A stretch of DNA of 64,000 bases. Origin: GCA-2720975 sp964469565 (lineage in GTDB: Bacteria; Planctomycetota; UBA1135; GCA-002686595). The translations under genes and the position numbers were made by a program. Shown here piece after piece: positions 34,349 through 42,679 of the stretch (positions are counted from its first letter, which is position 1; each line of letters begins with the position of its first letter). The stretch lies in the NCBI GenBank assembly GCA_964469565.1, contig CAYXZD010000001.1, positions 1-64,000 on the forward strand, in the 5' to 3' direction. Under the pieces are notes generated by a model. It was not told where the DNA came from and made no database searches. It saw only the letters and a program-made list of their open reading frames with translations.

Positions 34349-34990
34349 ATGCAGCCATCTGCATCGAACAACCCAGCCGAAACGGCCCGGCCCCTAGCGG
34401 TGATTACCAGGCCTTGGTTTTGGTTCTTGTTCATTGGCACCCTGTGGGGGGTACCTCTGGTTCGAGCCCTGTCGGCAGAGCTTCCCGAGCCGGTTCCAGG
34501 ACACGAAGGCCCCTCCCTAGAGGCGGACTTTCTCGATGAGTACGACCGCAGGGTGAGCTACGCGGACTTGGGAGGACACCTCGTCATCGTCAGTCAACTC
34601 CCCATGGGTGAGGATGCGGCTCGTACACGTGCGTTCACCAATTTCATTGCCCTACGCAAGAGGCTGCGAGGGCTCTCGCCCGTGGTGCTCTTTGCCCAGC
34701 TCGCCGATCGGGAAGAGGGGCCTGAATTGACGGCCTTCCTAGACAGTCGCCGGGGGTCACGTAAGCCATCGACAATCTTTGCACGTGACGGCGGGGGCCA
34801 GGCCTTCGAAGCGCTCAAAGCACTGGGCAAAGACCCGCTCGCGAACTACTTCCTGCTTGATCGGCACGCGCGCCTACGTGGCGTGTACCGTCATGATGCA
34901 GAGGGGATTGAACGGCTGGTTGTCGAGTGTGGCCAACTCGCGAACTGGATCGGTGCCGATCCGGTGCCGGGCGAGGAGATCCGGCGTTAG
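34349..34990 (+). CDS. SCO-like membrane-anchored thioredoxin-fold protein lacking the copper cysteines
   Basis: The ATG at 34349 gives 213 residues with one N-terminal helix (PWFWFLFIGTLWGVPLV). The following EADFLDEYDRRVSYADLGGHLVIVSQLP has the shape of the SCO1/SenC start (final-layer FxLxDxxGxxVSxxDLxGKxVLVxF), and the C-terminus has NYFLLDRHARLRGVYR like the SCO FLIDxxGxxxxxY strand. However, the CxxxC that binds copper in SCO proteins is absent; the region reads SQLPMGEDAARTRAF. It is the last gene of the operon. It may be a chaperone without copper transfer or a degenerate paralogue. Confidence 0.65.
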   Translation: MQPSASNNPAETARPLAVITRPWFWFLFIGTLWGVPLVRALSAELPEPVPGHEGPSLEADFLDEYDRRVSYADLGGHLVIVSQLPMGEDAARTRAFTNFIALRKRLRGLSPVVLFAQLADREEGPELTAFLDSRRGSRKPSTIFARDGGGQAFEALKALGKDPLANYFLLDRHARLRGVYRHDAEGIERLVVECGQLANWIGADPVPGEEIRR

Positions 34991-34993
34991 GGT

Positions 34994-35689
34994 CTACCAG
35001 GAGTCGGTGACATCAGTCACCGTGATCTGAAAGACGCTGGCCACGAAGGAGCTCTCGACTCGATCGAGGCCGACATGCAATGTGCCGATGACCCGGATGG
35101 GGCGGTAGGCAAAGAACTGCACGGATTCGCCGAGCGGGGCTTGGGCGTCTAGCCATTCATCGGGTCGCGGAATGCCCCCAAAGCAGCACTGGGCGAAATC
35201 TCGCACAAGCATGAAACTCGTGATGCGGTCACCCCCTTCGATCCAATCCATGGGGATCATGTAGCCCACGATGGCGACTTCCTTGCCGTCCAAGTCCTGG
35301 ACGTTCTGCGGAAACTCAAAGGACTCCGACTCCAGTTCATCGCTGAACACGAGGTCGAGGAGTCCGTCCACGTCAGCATCGGCGAGAGACAGGTCGGCAA
35401 ATGCGATGGGCACAACCCCCTCAGGAAGCTCGTCAGCCTTGAGGGCGGGAGTCTCGGGGGCCACCATGGGGATCTCGGGCATATTGCGTGCGCTGGGCGT
35501 GACCTGGCCGCTCATGGCACTCCCCCGTTGCAGGGGAGTCGACGCTTGGGGTCCTTCGAGATCTGTGGTGTCCGGGTCGGTGGATTCAGCGCATGCGCAC
35601 AATGCGACAAGTGCGCAGTACTTGCCAAGGCTAGTAAGCGTAGGGTGGGTCCGGCGGCGGGCTCGGGTCCAGGGGTACGAGGGGGCCAT
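34994..35689 (-). CDS. DUF3299 lipoprotein
   Basis: I choose ATG 35689 (231 residues); a GTG at 35707 is possible. A basic N-terminus and lipobox LVALCAC indicate a lipoprotein. The C-terminal half (about residues 95-230) has KEVAIVGYMIPMDW, ITSFMLVRDFAQCCFGGIPRP and RVIGTLHVGLD, the outline of DUF3299 proteins, which are frequent near metal-transport and oxidase-assembly genes; their function is not established. The Cys-Cys pair in AQCCFG could bind metal. It converges with the oxidase operon, the two stops being 3 nt apart. Confidence 0.75.
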   Translation of the reverse strand: MAPSYPWTRARRRTHPTLTSLGKYCALVALCACAESTDPDTTDLEGPQASTPLQRGSAMSGQVTPSARNMPEIPMVAPETPALKADELPEGVVPIAFADLSLADADVDGLLDLVFSDELESESFEFPQNVQDLDGKEVAIVGYMIPMDWIEGGDRITSFMLVRDFAQCCFGGIPRPDEWLDAQAPLGESVQFFAYRPIRVIGTLHVGLDRVESSFVASVFQITVTDVTDSW

Positions 35690-35912
35690 GGGGCTCAATC
35701 TACGCACTCACTCGCAGGGGGGCGAATGCAACATGCAGAATCTCGTGGCTCCCCTCAGTCTCTGAGCTTGGAGGTGCTGAGCCACGCACTGGCTAGCACC
35801 AAGGTCTGCCGAGCCATGGGACCCAGAGTCTTTCCGCCGGTGCCGCCGGAGAGCGAAATGGGGCGGGACTGGCAGCACCGATTGGCAAGCCTCGCTGCCC
35901 ACCAGTGGGACC

Positions 35913-36197
35913 CTACTTAGAGGAGGTCTTCGGGCGAATGAGCCCGGCCTTCAGCAAGGTGGGGTACGCACCGTTCTTTGTGAGCGTGCGCAGGGCGCGC
36001 GTGGAAAGCTTCACGGTGACGTACTCATTGAGCTCGGGAACCCAGACCCGCTTCTTTTGCACATTGACTTTGAACTTGCGCTTCGTGTTGCCCGTCGTGC
36101 GGAGTCCGACTCCGCCAGCCTTCTTGGGCAGACCTCTACGGGCAATGCTTCCACCCACTTGGGTACCGCTTCCAGTAACTTCACAGGTTCGAGACAT
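35913..36197 (-). CDS. rpmB: Ribosomal protein bL28
   Basis: The 94-residue product carries the bL28 hallmarks: MSRTCEVTG opening, NTKRKFKVNVQKKRVWVPE and the basic C-terminal KLSTRALRTLTKNGAYPTLL. The zinc cysteines of some bL28 forms are reduced to one (Cys5). It is a stand-alone leftward gene; rpmG is not adjacent. The 250 bp upstream (36198-36445) have an eight-T run at about 36351 but no clear terminator or promoter. Confidence 0.93.
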   Translation of the reverse strand: MSRTCEVTGSGTQVGGSIARRGLPKKAGGVGLRTTGNTKRKFKVNVQKKRVWVPELNEYVTVKLSTRALRTLTKNGAYPTLLKAGLIRPKTSSK

Positions 36198-36445
36198 GGC
36201 TAATTGGGGAGGTTGTAGGCACTAGGCCGTGTCAGAGGGCAGGCGTGGGATCGTAGGGGGTCAGAGACTCGCAGGGCAAATGGCCCCTGCCGGGCCCACT
36301 TGCGGGGCAGGAGGATAGCCGATCGCCCCAGGGCGCGCCCCCCCGAGCGGTTTTTTTTCAATGCGGGGGCTCTGGGGGAGGGTTCGCCGGCCGCTAGGCT
36401 CCTGATCTGTCCACTCGGGACCCCATTTCTGGTCGACGGGGACGC

Positions 36446-37537
36446 CTAGGGGGCTTCACCACTCGCCCCGAACAGGCGCACCTCGAGCTCCCCCGCTTCA
36501 TTGATCCAGCCCCTGTACATGCCGGCGGTATTGAAGGGAGCGGTGATGCGTCCTTGGGCATCTAGAGCAATGAGCCCGCCGGTTCCACCGCGTTCGGTGA
36601 GCTGGGTGCGCACCACCTCGGCGGCGGCCTCGTCCACTCCTAGGCCCCGAAACTCCATGAGTGCCCCCACATCTCGGGCAATCGTCCCGCGGATGAAGTA
36701 CTCCCCCCAGCCGGTACCCGAAACGGCGCAGGTGGCATCGTCGGCCCAGGTGCCGGCCCCAGGGATTGGGGAATCTCCGATGCGACCCCATAGTTTGCCC
36801 ACCATTCCTCCGGTTGAGGTCCCCGCAGCTAGGTGGCCTGCTTGATCGAGGGCGATGGCTCCCACCGTCCCGTGGCGTTCCTGCGGTTGTGCTTCCCAGG
36901 GGTCAGCAGGGGAGGAGTCGGGTGTCCGTGAAGCGCTGGTTGAGGCTTGCCGTTCTTTCCAGCGCTCGAGCTGCCGCCTGCGCCTGTCGATTCGAAAGAA
37001 GGCGTTGGGTACCTGTTCAAGGCCTTGTGAACGGGCGAAAGCGTCAGCTCCAGCTCCCGAGAGAATGACATGGGGCGTGTGCTCCATCACGGCGCGGGCC
37101 GCGAGAATCGGGTGGCGAGTTGTGGTGACGCCCGCCACTGCACCGGCCTGTCGGGTATGACCGAGCATCACGCTTGCGTCCATTTCGCAGGATCCTGCGG
37201 AAGTGAGCACGGCACCGTGGCCCGCATTGAACAGGTGGGAGTCCTCCATGACGAGGATCGCTTCCTGGACCCCCTCGATCGCTGGCGCTCCTGCCTGCAG
37301 TCTTGCGTGACCTGCTCGCAGAGCCTCCGCAAGCTTGGCCCTGTAGGCAGCCTCGGTGTCCTCATCCATGTTCTCCGGGAGAATCGTGCCTGCACCCCCA
37401 TGGATAGCGAGAACCACAGGTGAGGTGCTCTGTGTCGACTGGCATGCGAAAAGGGGAATACATGCGAGGAGGGCCGAGTGGATCGGCTGCAATGAACTGA
37501 CCCATTGGGCGCGTGAGAATCGAGTGGGAACGGTCAT
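36446..37537 (-). CDS. Secreted isoaspartyl peptidase / L-asparaginase (Ntn hydrolase)
   Basis: The product has 363 residues with a lipoprotein signal (LLACIPLFAC, Cys32). The family motif AIHGGAGT is at 44-51; the autocleavage nucleophile is Thr224 in RHGTVGAIAL, and substrate-binding GTSTGGMVGKLWGRIGDSPI follows. These enzymes self-cleave into alpha and beta subunits and hydrolyse beta-aspartyl dipeptides or asparagine. Export as a lipoprotein is less common than the cytoplasmic form and suggests peptide scavenging in the periplasm. A Ser/Pro/Asp-rich insert lies just before the cleavage site. It is 13 nt after the permease gene on the same strand. Confidence 0.92.
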   Translation of the reverse strand: MTVPTRFSRAQWVSSLQPIHSALLACIPLFACQSTQSTSPVVLAIHGGAGTILPENMDEDTEAAYRAKLAEALRAGHARLQAGAPAIEGVQEAILVMEDSHLFNAGHGAVLTSAGSCEMDASVMLGHTRQAGAVAGVTTTRHPILAARAVMEHTPHVILSGAGADAFARSQGLEQVPNAFFRIDRRRRQLERWKERQASTSASRTPDSSPADPWEAQPQERHGTVGAIALDQAGHLAAGTSTGGMVGKLWGRIGDSPIPGAGTWADDATCAVSGTGWGEYFIRGTIARDVGALMEFRGLGVDEAAAEVVRTQLTERGGTGGLIALDAQGRITAPFNTAGMYRGWINEAGELEVRLFGASGEAP

Positions 37538-37550
37538 TGTCCTTGGGGGG

Positions 37551-38840
37551 CTAGGAATGGCAGGGGGGAGGGGCGGTGGGCCGCAGTCGCTGATGGAGTT
37601 GGTTCAAGGCGTGCCCGGCGAGCAGCAGTGCCAGTAGGGCTCCTCCCCATTGGTGGTACGGCGTCAGGTGTTCGTGGCTGATCATGGCCTCATGGGGGGG
37701 CGCCCAATGGTTCCAGGCGTAGAGGGCGTTGATCAACAGGCCTGCGGCGAGGCTAAACACTGCGATGGAGGCGACATAAACCCCGAGGGTGCGACGGCCG
37801 AGGAAACCGGCGACGACTCCCATGGTGGCAGCGTTGGTGGCGGGTCCCGCGAGGAGGAACACAAGGGCGGCTCCCGGTTCGAGGCCCTTGGCCATCAGGG
37901 CAGCCGCCACGGGAGTACTCGCGGTTGCGCACACGTACATGGGGGCTCCTGCCACGAGCATGGCGAGTAGGGCCGGGAACCCGCGGGTATACTCCCCAAA
38001 GAAGCCCTCTGGGATCCACAGGGTGATCGCCGCCGACAGGGCGAATCCCAGAACAAACCAGGGCGTGAGATCTGCCATGAGCTTCCCGTAGGCGAAGGTC
38101 ACCGTGCGCAACAATAGGGGGGGCTGGGTCGGCTCTTTGGAGTCACAGCACGAGATTCTCTGAGGCTGGGTCGGCTCCTTGGAGTCACAGCACGAGGCGT
38201 TTTGCGGCTGGGTCGGCTCCTTAGAGTCACAGCACGAGTCGATCTGCGGCTGGGCCGTGTTGCCGGAGCAGCAGGAGGCCTTCGCGGTGTCGGGGGATTC
38301 GCTAGAACAGCCAGCGGTGGGGTTCGATTCGAGTGGGCTACCGGCGCAACAATCCTTGGCATCCGAGGATGTCATGGGCGTGGAGCCATCGGTGCTCTTT
38401 TCGGGGGGCGAGTTCCGGTCGGTCAGATTGACGAGCAGGCCGCACCCGATGGCGGTCAGGATGGCGGTGACCGGCCGCGCGATGGCCATGATCGGGTCCA
38501 TGAGGGCGAGGGTGATTCCCACTGAATCCACGCCCGTTTCGGGGGTAGAAATCAAGAACGCGCTCGTGGCACCCTTGCTTGCACCGGCTTCCTTGAGTGA
38601 AACAGCGGTGGGTACCACTGAGCAGGAGCAAAGGGGAATGGGAGCACCCACGAGGGCCGCCTTGGTGACAGCTCCAGCGCTCTGCTTGCCCAGGTGGCGC
38701 ATGATCCACGACTGAGGAATGAGCGATTTGAGCAGGCCCGCCAAGAAGAACCCCACCAGCAGGTAGGGGCCTGACTCACACAGGATGTTCCAAACTTCCC
38801 ATACCCAGGCGGTCAAGGCCTCCATTAGTGCCCCGCCCAT
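37551..38840 (-). CDS. SO_0444-type (DUF318) metal efflux permease with Cys-rich repeat loop
   Basis: The 429-residue membrane protein has two halves of four helices or so. The first shows GAPIPLCSCSVVPTAVSLKEAGASKGATSAFLISTPETGVDS, the second GAPMYVCATASTPVAAALMAKGLEPGAALVFLLAGPATNAATM, which identify the DUF318 permease family, Cu/Zn efflux SO_0444 branch. The loop between them (about 145-235) is rich in Cys pairs (CCAGS, CCSGN, three SCCDSKEPTQP units) coded by a 42-bp tandem repeat. Such CC motifs plausibly chelate soft metals before export. It overlaps the ZIP gene by 16 bp, so both are in one operon. Confidence 0.87.
   Translation of the reverse strand: MGGALMEALTAWVWEVWNILCESGPYLLVGFFLAGLLKSLIPQSWIMRHLGKQSAGAVTKAALVGAPIPLCSCSVVPTAVSLKEAGASKGATSAFLISTPETGVDSVGITLALMDPIMAIARPVTAILTAIGCGLLVNLTDRNSPPEKSTDGSTPMTSSDAKDCCAGSPLESNPTAGCSSESPDTAKASCCSGNTAQPQIDSCCDSKEPTQPQNASCCDSKEPTQPQRISCCDSKEPTQPPLLLRTVTFAYGKLMADLTPWFVLGFALSAAITLWIPEGFFGEYTRGFPALLAMLVAGAPMYVCATASTPVAAALMAKGLEPGAALVFLLAGPATNAATMGVVAGFLGRRTLGVYVASIAVFSLAAGLLINALYAWNHWAPPHEAMISHEHLTPYHQWGGALLALLLAGHALNQLHQRLRPTAPPPCHS
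38122..38247. repeat. 42-bp tandem repeat, three copies, coding for Cys-Cys units
   Basis: Copies at 38122-38163, 38164-38205 and 38206-38247 differ by few bases and code, leftward, for 14-residue units of the form SCCDSKEPTQP plus three variable residues. A 42-bp period keeps the frame, so copy number can change without inactivating the permease. Confidence 0.93.
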
Positions 38841-40084
38841 TCAAAAAAGAGCATGAGACCGATTCCCGTGGCAAGCAGTCCCACCCGCCGCCAGCTGTCT
38901 TCGCGATGGTGGAACACCTCTGGCAACAACTCGCACAAGCAGACGTAGAGAAAAGTGCCCGCGGCAAGGGCTGTGAGGATGCCTAAGCCATTGGGCCCCA
39001 GCCCCCGTGAGATGGCAGTTCCCAATAACATCCCGAGGGGAGTGATCAAGGAGAAGGCGCCCACGACTTTGAGAATTGACGTCTTGTTCATTCCGGCGAG
39101 GAGAAAGACCGTCGTCAGCGAGAATGTCTCGAAGCCCTTATGGGCCAAGATGGCAATCAGTAGAGCGGCCCCGACTTCCTCGTGGTTCTGGGCGGCTGAA
39201 TAACCGATGCCGGCGGTCAGGGCGTGAATGCTCAGTCCCACGAGTGCCGCATAGCCCACCGATTTGTGTTGATGAAGGTCATCATGGTCGTGGGTACGCA
39301 GCACGAGGGACTCGATCATGTAGACGGATAGCACGCCAATGAGCACGCATAACCAGATCCACGGAGGCTCACCGTGGTTATGGGTGAGGTGCAAACTGGA
39401 TGAAGGAAGGTGGGCGACTGTCGCACTTGGGCCATGGTCATGGTCATGACCCTCGTTATGCCCGTGGTCATGCCCCTCGTCATGCCCGTGGTCATGCCCC
39501 TCGTCATGCCCATGGTCATGCCCCTCGTCATGCCCNNNNNNNNNNNNNNNNNNNNNNNNNNNNNNNNNNNNNNNNNNNNNNNNNNNNNNNNNNNNNNNNN
39601 NNNNNNNNNNNNNNNNNNNNNNNNNNNNNNNNNNNTGGTCATGCCCCTCGTCATGCCCATGGTCATGCCCCTCGTCATGCCCGTGGTCATGACCGAGTTC
39701 GTGACCCGGTGATTGTTTTGCGGGGGAATCCTGCGCTGTCCCAGGGGGGGTGGCATCGCTCGTGGCGTCTGAATCGATGCCCGTGCCCGTGCCCGTGCCC
39801 GTGCCCGTGTCCGTGTCCGTGTCCGTGCCCGTGCCCGTGTCCGTGTCCGTGCCCGTGCCCGTGGAGTGCGGGCCGTGGACATGGTCGCTGCCGACCATCG
39901 TGTTCGGCACACCCTGTCCCAATTGCACGTGCGATAGGGCTGGCAGGAAATGCAAGAACACCGCACCTAGAAAGATCCCAGTGGACAATGCGAGCGCGGT
40001 GTGCAAGTGGCGATCATTCCACTTGACGAGGAGGGGGAGGGCGCCGCCTGCAAGGGCGATGAGGGTAACTGAGAGCAGGTCCAT
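38825..40084 (-). CDS. ZIP-family metal transporter with a giant His/Asp-rich loop (interrupted by an assembly gap)
   Basis: The frame is 419 codons including the gap. Three N-terminal helices (LIALAGGALPLLVKW; ALSTGIFLGAVFLHFLPAL) precede a large loop, then five helices with SIHALTAGIGYSA and LAHKGFETFSLTTVFL, the ZIP metal-site helices. The loop starts with Thr-Gly/Thr-Asp repeats and continues with many GHDEGHDH units. ZIP proteins import zinc, iron or other divalent cations; the loop should chelate them. The real repeat number is unknown because 100 N sit in the array. It shares a leftward operon with an efflux-type permease (16-bp overlap). Confidence 0.88.
   Translation of the reverse strand: MDLLSVTLIALAGGALPLLVKWNDRHLHTALALSTGIFLGAVFLHFLPALSHVQLGQGVPNTMVGSDHVHGPHSTGTGTDTDTGTGTDTDTDTGTGTGTGTGIDSDATSDATPPGTAQDSPAKQSPGHELGHDHGHDEGHDHGHDEGHDXXXXXXXXXXXXXXXXXXXXXXXXXXXXXXXXXXGHDEGHDHGHDEGHDHGHDEGHDHGHNEGHDHDHGPSATVAHLPSSSLHLTHNHGEPPWIWLCVLIGVLSVYMIESLVLRTHDHDDLHQHKSVGYAALVGLSIHALTAGIGYSAAQNHEEVGAALLIAILAHKGFETFSLTTVFLLAGMNKTSILKVVGAFSLITPLGMLLGTAISRGLGPNGLGILTALAAGTFLYVCLCELLPEVFHHREDSWRRVGLLATGIGLMLFFEWAGH
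39432..39712. repeat. 24-bp tandem repeat coding for GHDEGHDH, containing a gap
   Basis: Alternating CATGCCCCTCGT and CATGCCCGTGGT blocks run on both sides of the gap (39432-39535 and 39636-39712). The unit is 24 bp and in frame. Edges are more diverged (one Asn in place of Asp near 39460). Confidence 0.93.
39536..39635. other. Assembly gap (100 N) inside the His-rich repeat
   Basis: Both flanks are the same 24-bp repeat, so the assembler could not span it. The 100-N length is conventional; the actual repeat length is unknown. Confidence 0.95.
39780..39863. repeat. Hexanucleotide array, 14 units
   Basis: Units CCCGTG and TCCGTG alternate in blocks over 84 bp. Leftward they code for Thr-Gly and Thr-Asp pairs at the start of the ZIP loop. 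Plus-strand frames here (Val-Pro/Val-Ser repeats) are artefacts. Confidence 0.95.
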
Positions 40085-40183
40085 GGCGGCAGTATAGCGG
40101 GACTAGGCAGCTAGGTCCGTAAACTAGCACCCAGGAACTGTTGGGAAGGCCTAGATCGTGCCGACTGCTGTGAATCTCTCGGC

Positions 40184-40202
40184 CACCTGCCTGCTGCAGG
40201 TG
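40184..40202 (-). terminator. Stem-loop past the glycosylphosphotransferase gene
   Basis: CACCTGC (40184-40190) pairs with GCAGGTG (40196-40202), loop of five. It lies about 40 nt past the stop codon of the leftward gene; there is no T-run. Confidence 0.4.
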
Positions 40203-40242
40203 TGCGGGCTGGAGTGGATCCGAGCCTTGTTAGGAGAATCCC

Positions 40243-41892
40243 CTAGGTGCCTTGGCGGAGTAGCACCGTTTTGACCGTGCTAAAGAGGATGGACAGGTCC
40301 AGCATGACGCTGTGGTTCTTGATGTAGAACAGATCGAATTGAAGTTTGTGCAGGGCATCTTCTACTGTGCTGCCGTACGGGTAGTTGATCTGTGCCCAGC
40401 CCGTCAGGCCGGGTTTGACAATGTGGCGCAGTTTGAAATAGGGAATCTGTTCGGCCAGATCGTCGATAAAGTGCTCACGTTCAGGGCGAGGACCCACGAG
40501 GGACATGGTCCCTCCTAGGACATTGAGAAGTTGCGGGAGTTCATCGAGGCGTGTCTTGCGAATGAACTTGCCGACTCGCGTGATGCGAGGATCATCTTCG
40601 CTTGACCAGACGGGCCCCGTGCCTGCTTCCGCGTCCATGCGCATGGATCGAAACTTGCATAGGGTGAATGGGCGTCCGTCTTGACCGACTCGCTCCTGTT
40701 TGAAAAAGACCCCTCCCGGCGAGTCGAGGGCCACCGCGATGGCCGTCAACAGCATGAACGGGAACATGATCACCAAGATGAAAAGGGACAGGCAGATGTC
40801 CATCAGCCGTTTCATCAGGTCGATCCAGGCGTTTCTGCGAAAGCCCTCGTTGAAGATGAGGTAGGAGGGTCGCATGGCGGCGACGGCAATCTTCCCAGTG
40901 ACCTCCTCATAGATGTCTTCGCGCTCGCGTACATCACGACCCGCTAGGCGGCAGTTGAGCAAATCCTCAATGGGCAGTGCCCGGCGTCGATCCTCGATGG
41001 CGACGACGAAAAGATCGACGTTGTTCTCTTTCGCAAGAGTGAGCAGTGAGTCTATGTGATCTTGTTCCTCACGGGACGCTTCAGTCGAGAGCCCAAAGCT
41101 GGAACTGGACAACTCCTTGCGTGCGGTCAGGCTGGGCGTGTTCAACACGTAGGCGCGACTACGGTCGGTAGCCAGCGACCCGGGTGAAGCACTGGGCCCA
41201 AGGGAAGGTAGAGTCGCTGTCGTGCGGGAGTCTTGTGAGTTGGATGCGTCCTCGCTGGTCCCAGACTCGGGCACCATTCCAAAAACCTCGAACCCTGCTT
41301 CGGGGTGATCGAGAATCAGGTGCGTCAACTCGTGGGCTGGGCCATGGGATCCAAGAATGAGGACCCGGAGGTTGAGGTTCACCCGGCGCATCAACCCGTG
41401 GTACAGACTGCGCCAAAAAAATAGCACCGCGAAGGCAGAGACCAATCCGCCCACGAGGGAGCCTACTTTCTGAGTGAAGGTGAGTCCTGGGAAGTTGAGT
41501 GCTCGCTCAAGACCCCAGAAATGGGTCAAGCTGACGCAGGCTAATGCCAGGGCGATGCCCGCACCGGCGGCCTCCACCAAACGGTTGGCCCGCAGCCTCC
41601 GCGAGTTGGAGACTGCAAACTCATACAGTTGATTGAAGCCAATCGCTACCTGGCAGAGGAGTGCGATAAGGAATGCTGAGAGCAGGCAAGTCCAAAACGC
41701 TTCGGATTCCCCCATGCGGATGTGTCCGAGGGCGAGCCGCAGCTCGCGGAAATTCTCACCCCGAGTCCCGAGTAGGGTTTCCCACAGGTGACGTGACATG
41801 ACAGCTCCGACGATCGCCGTGAGGATGACGGTCTCTCCTAGGAACAGCAGGGCTGTTCGGATGGGGAGAAAATGCTGAAGGACTCGGAGCAT
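40243..41892 (-). CDS. Polyprenyl glycosylphosphotransferase (exopolysaccharide initiation)
   Basis: The 549-residue protein has about four N-terminal helices, a Rossmann-like cytoplasmic middle (LRVLILGSHGPAHEL) with a Ser/Thr-rich linker at about 210-270, one more helix, and a C-terminal sugar-transferase domain from about 355: KRLMDICLSL, FFKQERVGQDGRPFTLCKFRSM, TRLDELPQLLNVLGGTMSLVGPRPE and PGLTGWAQIN. This is the EpsB/WcaJ-like family that moves a sugar-1-phosphate onto undecaprenyl phosphate, the first step of polysaccharide assembly. No further polysaccharide genes are adjacent. The linker length is unusual. Confidence 0.93.
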   Translation of the reverse strand: MLRVLQHFLPIRTALLFLGETVILTAIVGAVMSRHLWETLLGTRGENFRELRLALGHIRMGESEAFWTCLLSAFLIALLCQVAIGFNQLYEFAVSNSRRLRANRLVEAAGAGIALALACVSLTHFWGLERALNFPGLTFTQKVGSLVGGLVSAFAVLFFWRSLYHGLMRRVNLNLRVLILGSHGPAHELTHLILDHPEAGFEVFGMVPESGTSEDASNSQDSRTTATLPSLGPSASPGSLATDRSRAYVLNTPSLTARKELSSSSFGLSTEASREEQDHIDSLLTLAKENNVDLFVVAIEDRRRALPIEDLLNCRLAGRDVREREDIYEEVTGKIAVAAMRPSYLIFNEGFRRNAWIDLMKRLMDICLSLFILVIMFPFMLLTAIAVALDSPGGVFFKQERVGQDGRPFTLCKFRSMRMDAEAGTGPVWSSEDDPRITRVGKFIRKTRLDELPQLLNVLGGTMSLVGPRPEREHFIDDLAEQIPYFKLRHIVKPGLTGWAQINYPYGSTVEDALHKLQFDLFYIKNHSVMLDLSILFSTVKTVLLRQGT

Positions 41893-41947
41893 GGGGGTGA
41901 CAGGCTAGCAGCGGGGTGGCTCTAGGTCTTTGTCTGTCTATCGGATC

Positions 41948-42550
41948 CTAGGGGGGGGCGGGCTGAATCCTTCTGACGGCAGGGCTGTGAATACTGCAGA
42001 GGGTATTTTTTTCTAGGGGATCACCCTCCATCGAGCCTAGCGGGGCCAAGCGGTTGCAGTGGTGCACCCAGCCGATGGAGTGCCGCTTGCGGTCGACAAG
42101 GACCTCCACGAGATCAAGACCCCCGCTCTGCCAGGGCCCTCCCGGCTGCCGCTTCGCGAGCCATCGCCCTGCCCGGGTCTGGCGCTCAATGCGTTCCCAG
42201 TTGAGGCGACGGCCAGGCCGCCGATCCGCTTGCCAGGTCAGGGCGAGGGAGGCCCCCGCCCTAGGCCAGCCCTCTGAGTAGCCAGTCTTCACCTCGACGC
42301 AGATGACCAGACCCAAGCCTGCGATGGCGAGGTCGACCTCACCTTGGGGCGTGTGCACTCGGCGAGCCAATACCCGCCAGCCCGCACCGCGCAGGAGCCG
42401 GGCCGCGAAGTTCTCGCCGGCCCGACCCAACTCTGCGGGAGTGAGTTCGAACCGCCTGAGTGCCAGCCCAGGAAAAAACTCTAGGCAGACGTTGCGCAGG
42501 GCCTGCACGAATGCAGGTGGCCGCTCAGCGTGCAACTCGGCTTTGCCCAT
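41948..42550 (-). CDS. YraN family (UPF0102) nuclease-fold protein
   Basis: The ATG at 42550 (200 residues) has AGGA upstream; an ATG at 42592 is the alternative. The core LGRAGENFAARLLRGAGWRVLARRVHTPQGEVDLA and VCVEVKTG carries the restriction-endonuclease-like Glu-Asp-Glu-x-Lys pattern of YraN proteins. Extensions of about 40 residues precede and follow the usual 120-residue core. Function in the family is unsettled. It lies downstream of yajC on the same strand. Confidence 0.85.
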   Translation of the reverse strand: MGKAELHAERPPAFVQALRNVCLEFFPGLALRRFELTPAELGRAGENFAARLLRGAGWRVLARRVHTPQGEVDLAIAGLGLVICVEVKTGYSEGWPRAGASLALTWQADRRPGRRLNWERIERQTRAGRWLAKRQPGGPWQSGGLDLVEVLVDRKRHSIGWVHHCNRLAPLGSMEGDPLEKNTLCSIHSPAVRRIQPAPP

Positions 42551-42679
42551 GAGAGTGGTCCTGCGGGAAGGACTCCAAGGGGGCGCACCCATGCTGGATG
42601 GATCCCCCGAGGGCGGCCCGGCACGAACGATTGCCTAGACCCACTTGCCAAAGTCGGATCGGCCCTGAGGCCCCGGATT

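Noticed and set aside
36340..36375. Intrinsic terminator with an eight-T run
   Set aside because: The stem before the T-run is only three base pairs and no plus-strand gene ends there.
39432..39712. CRISPR-like array
   Set aside because: There are no unique spacers; the units are contiguous, in frame and code for the ZIP His-rich loop.
39750..40097. Plus-strand Val-Pro/Val-Ser repeat protein
   Set aside because: It is the complement of the hexanucleotide array inside the ZIP gene.
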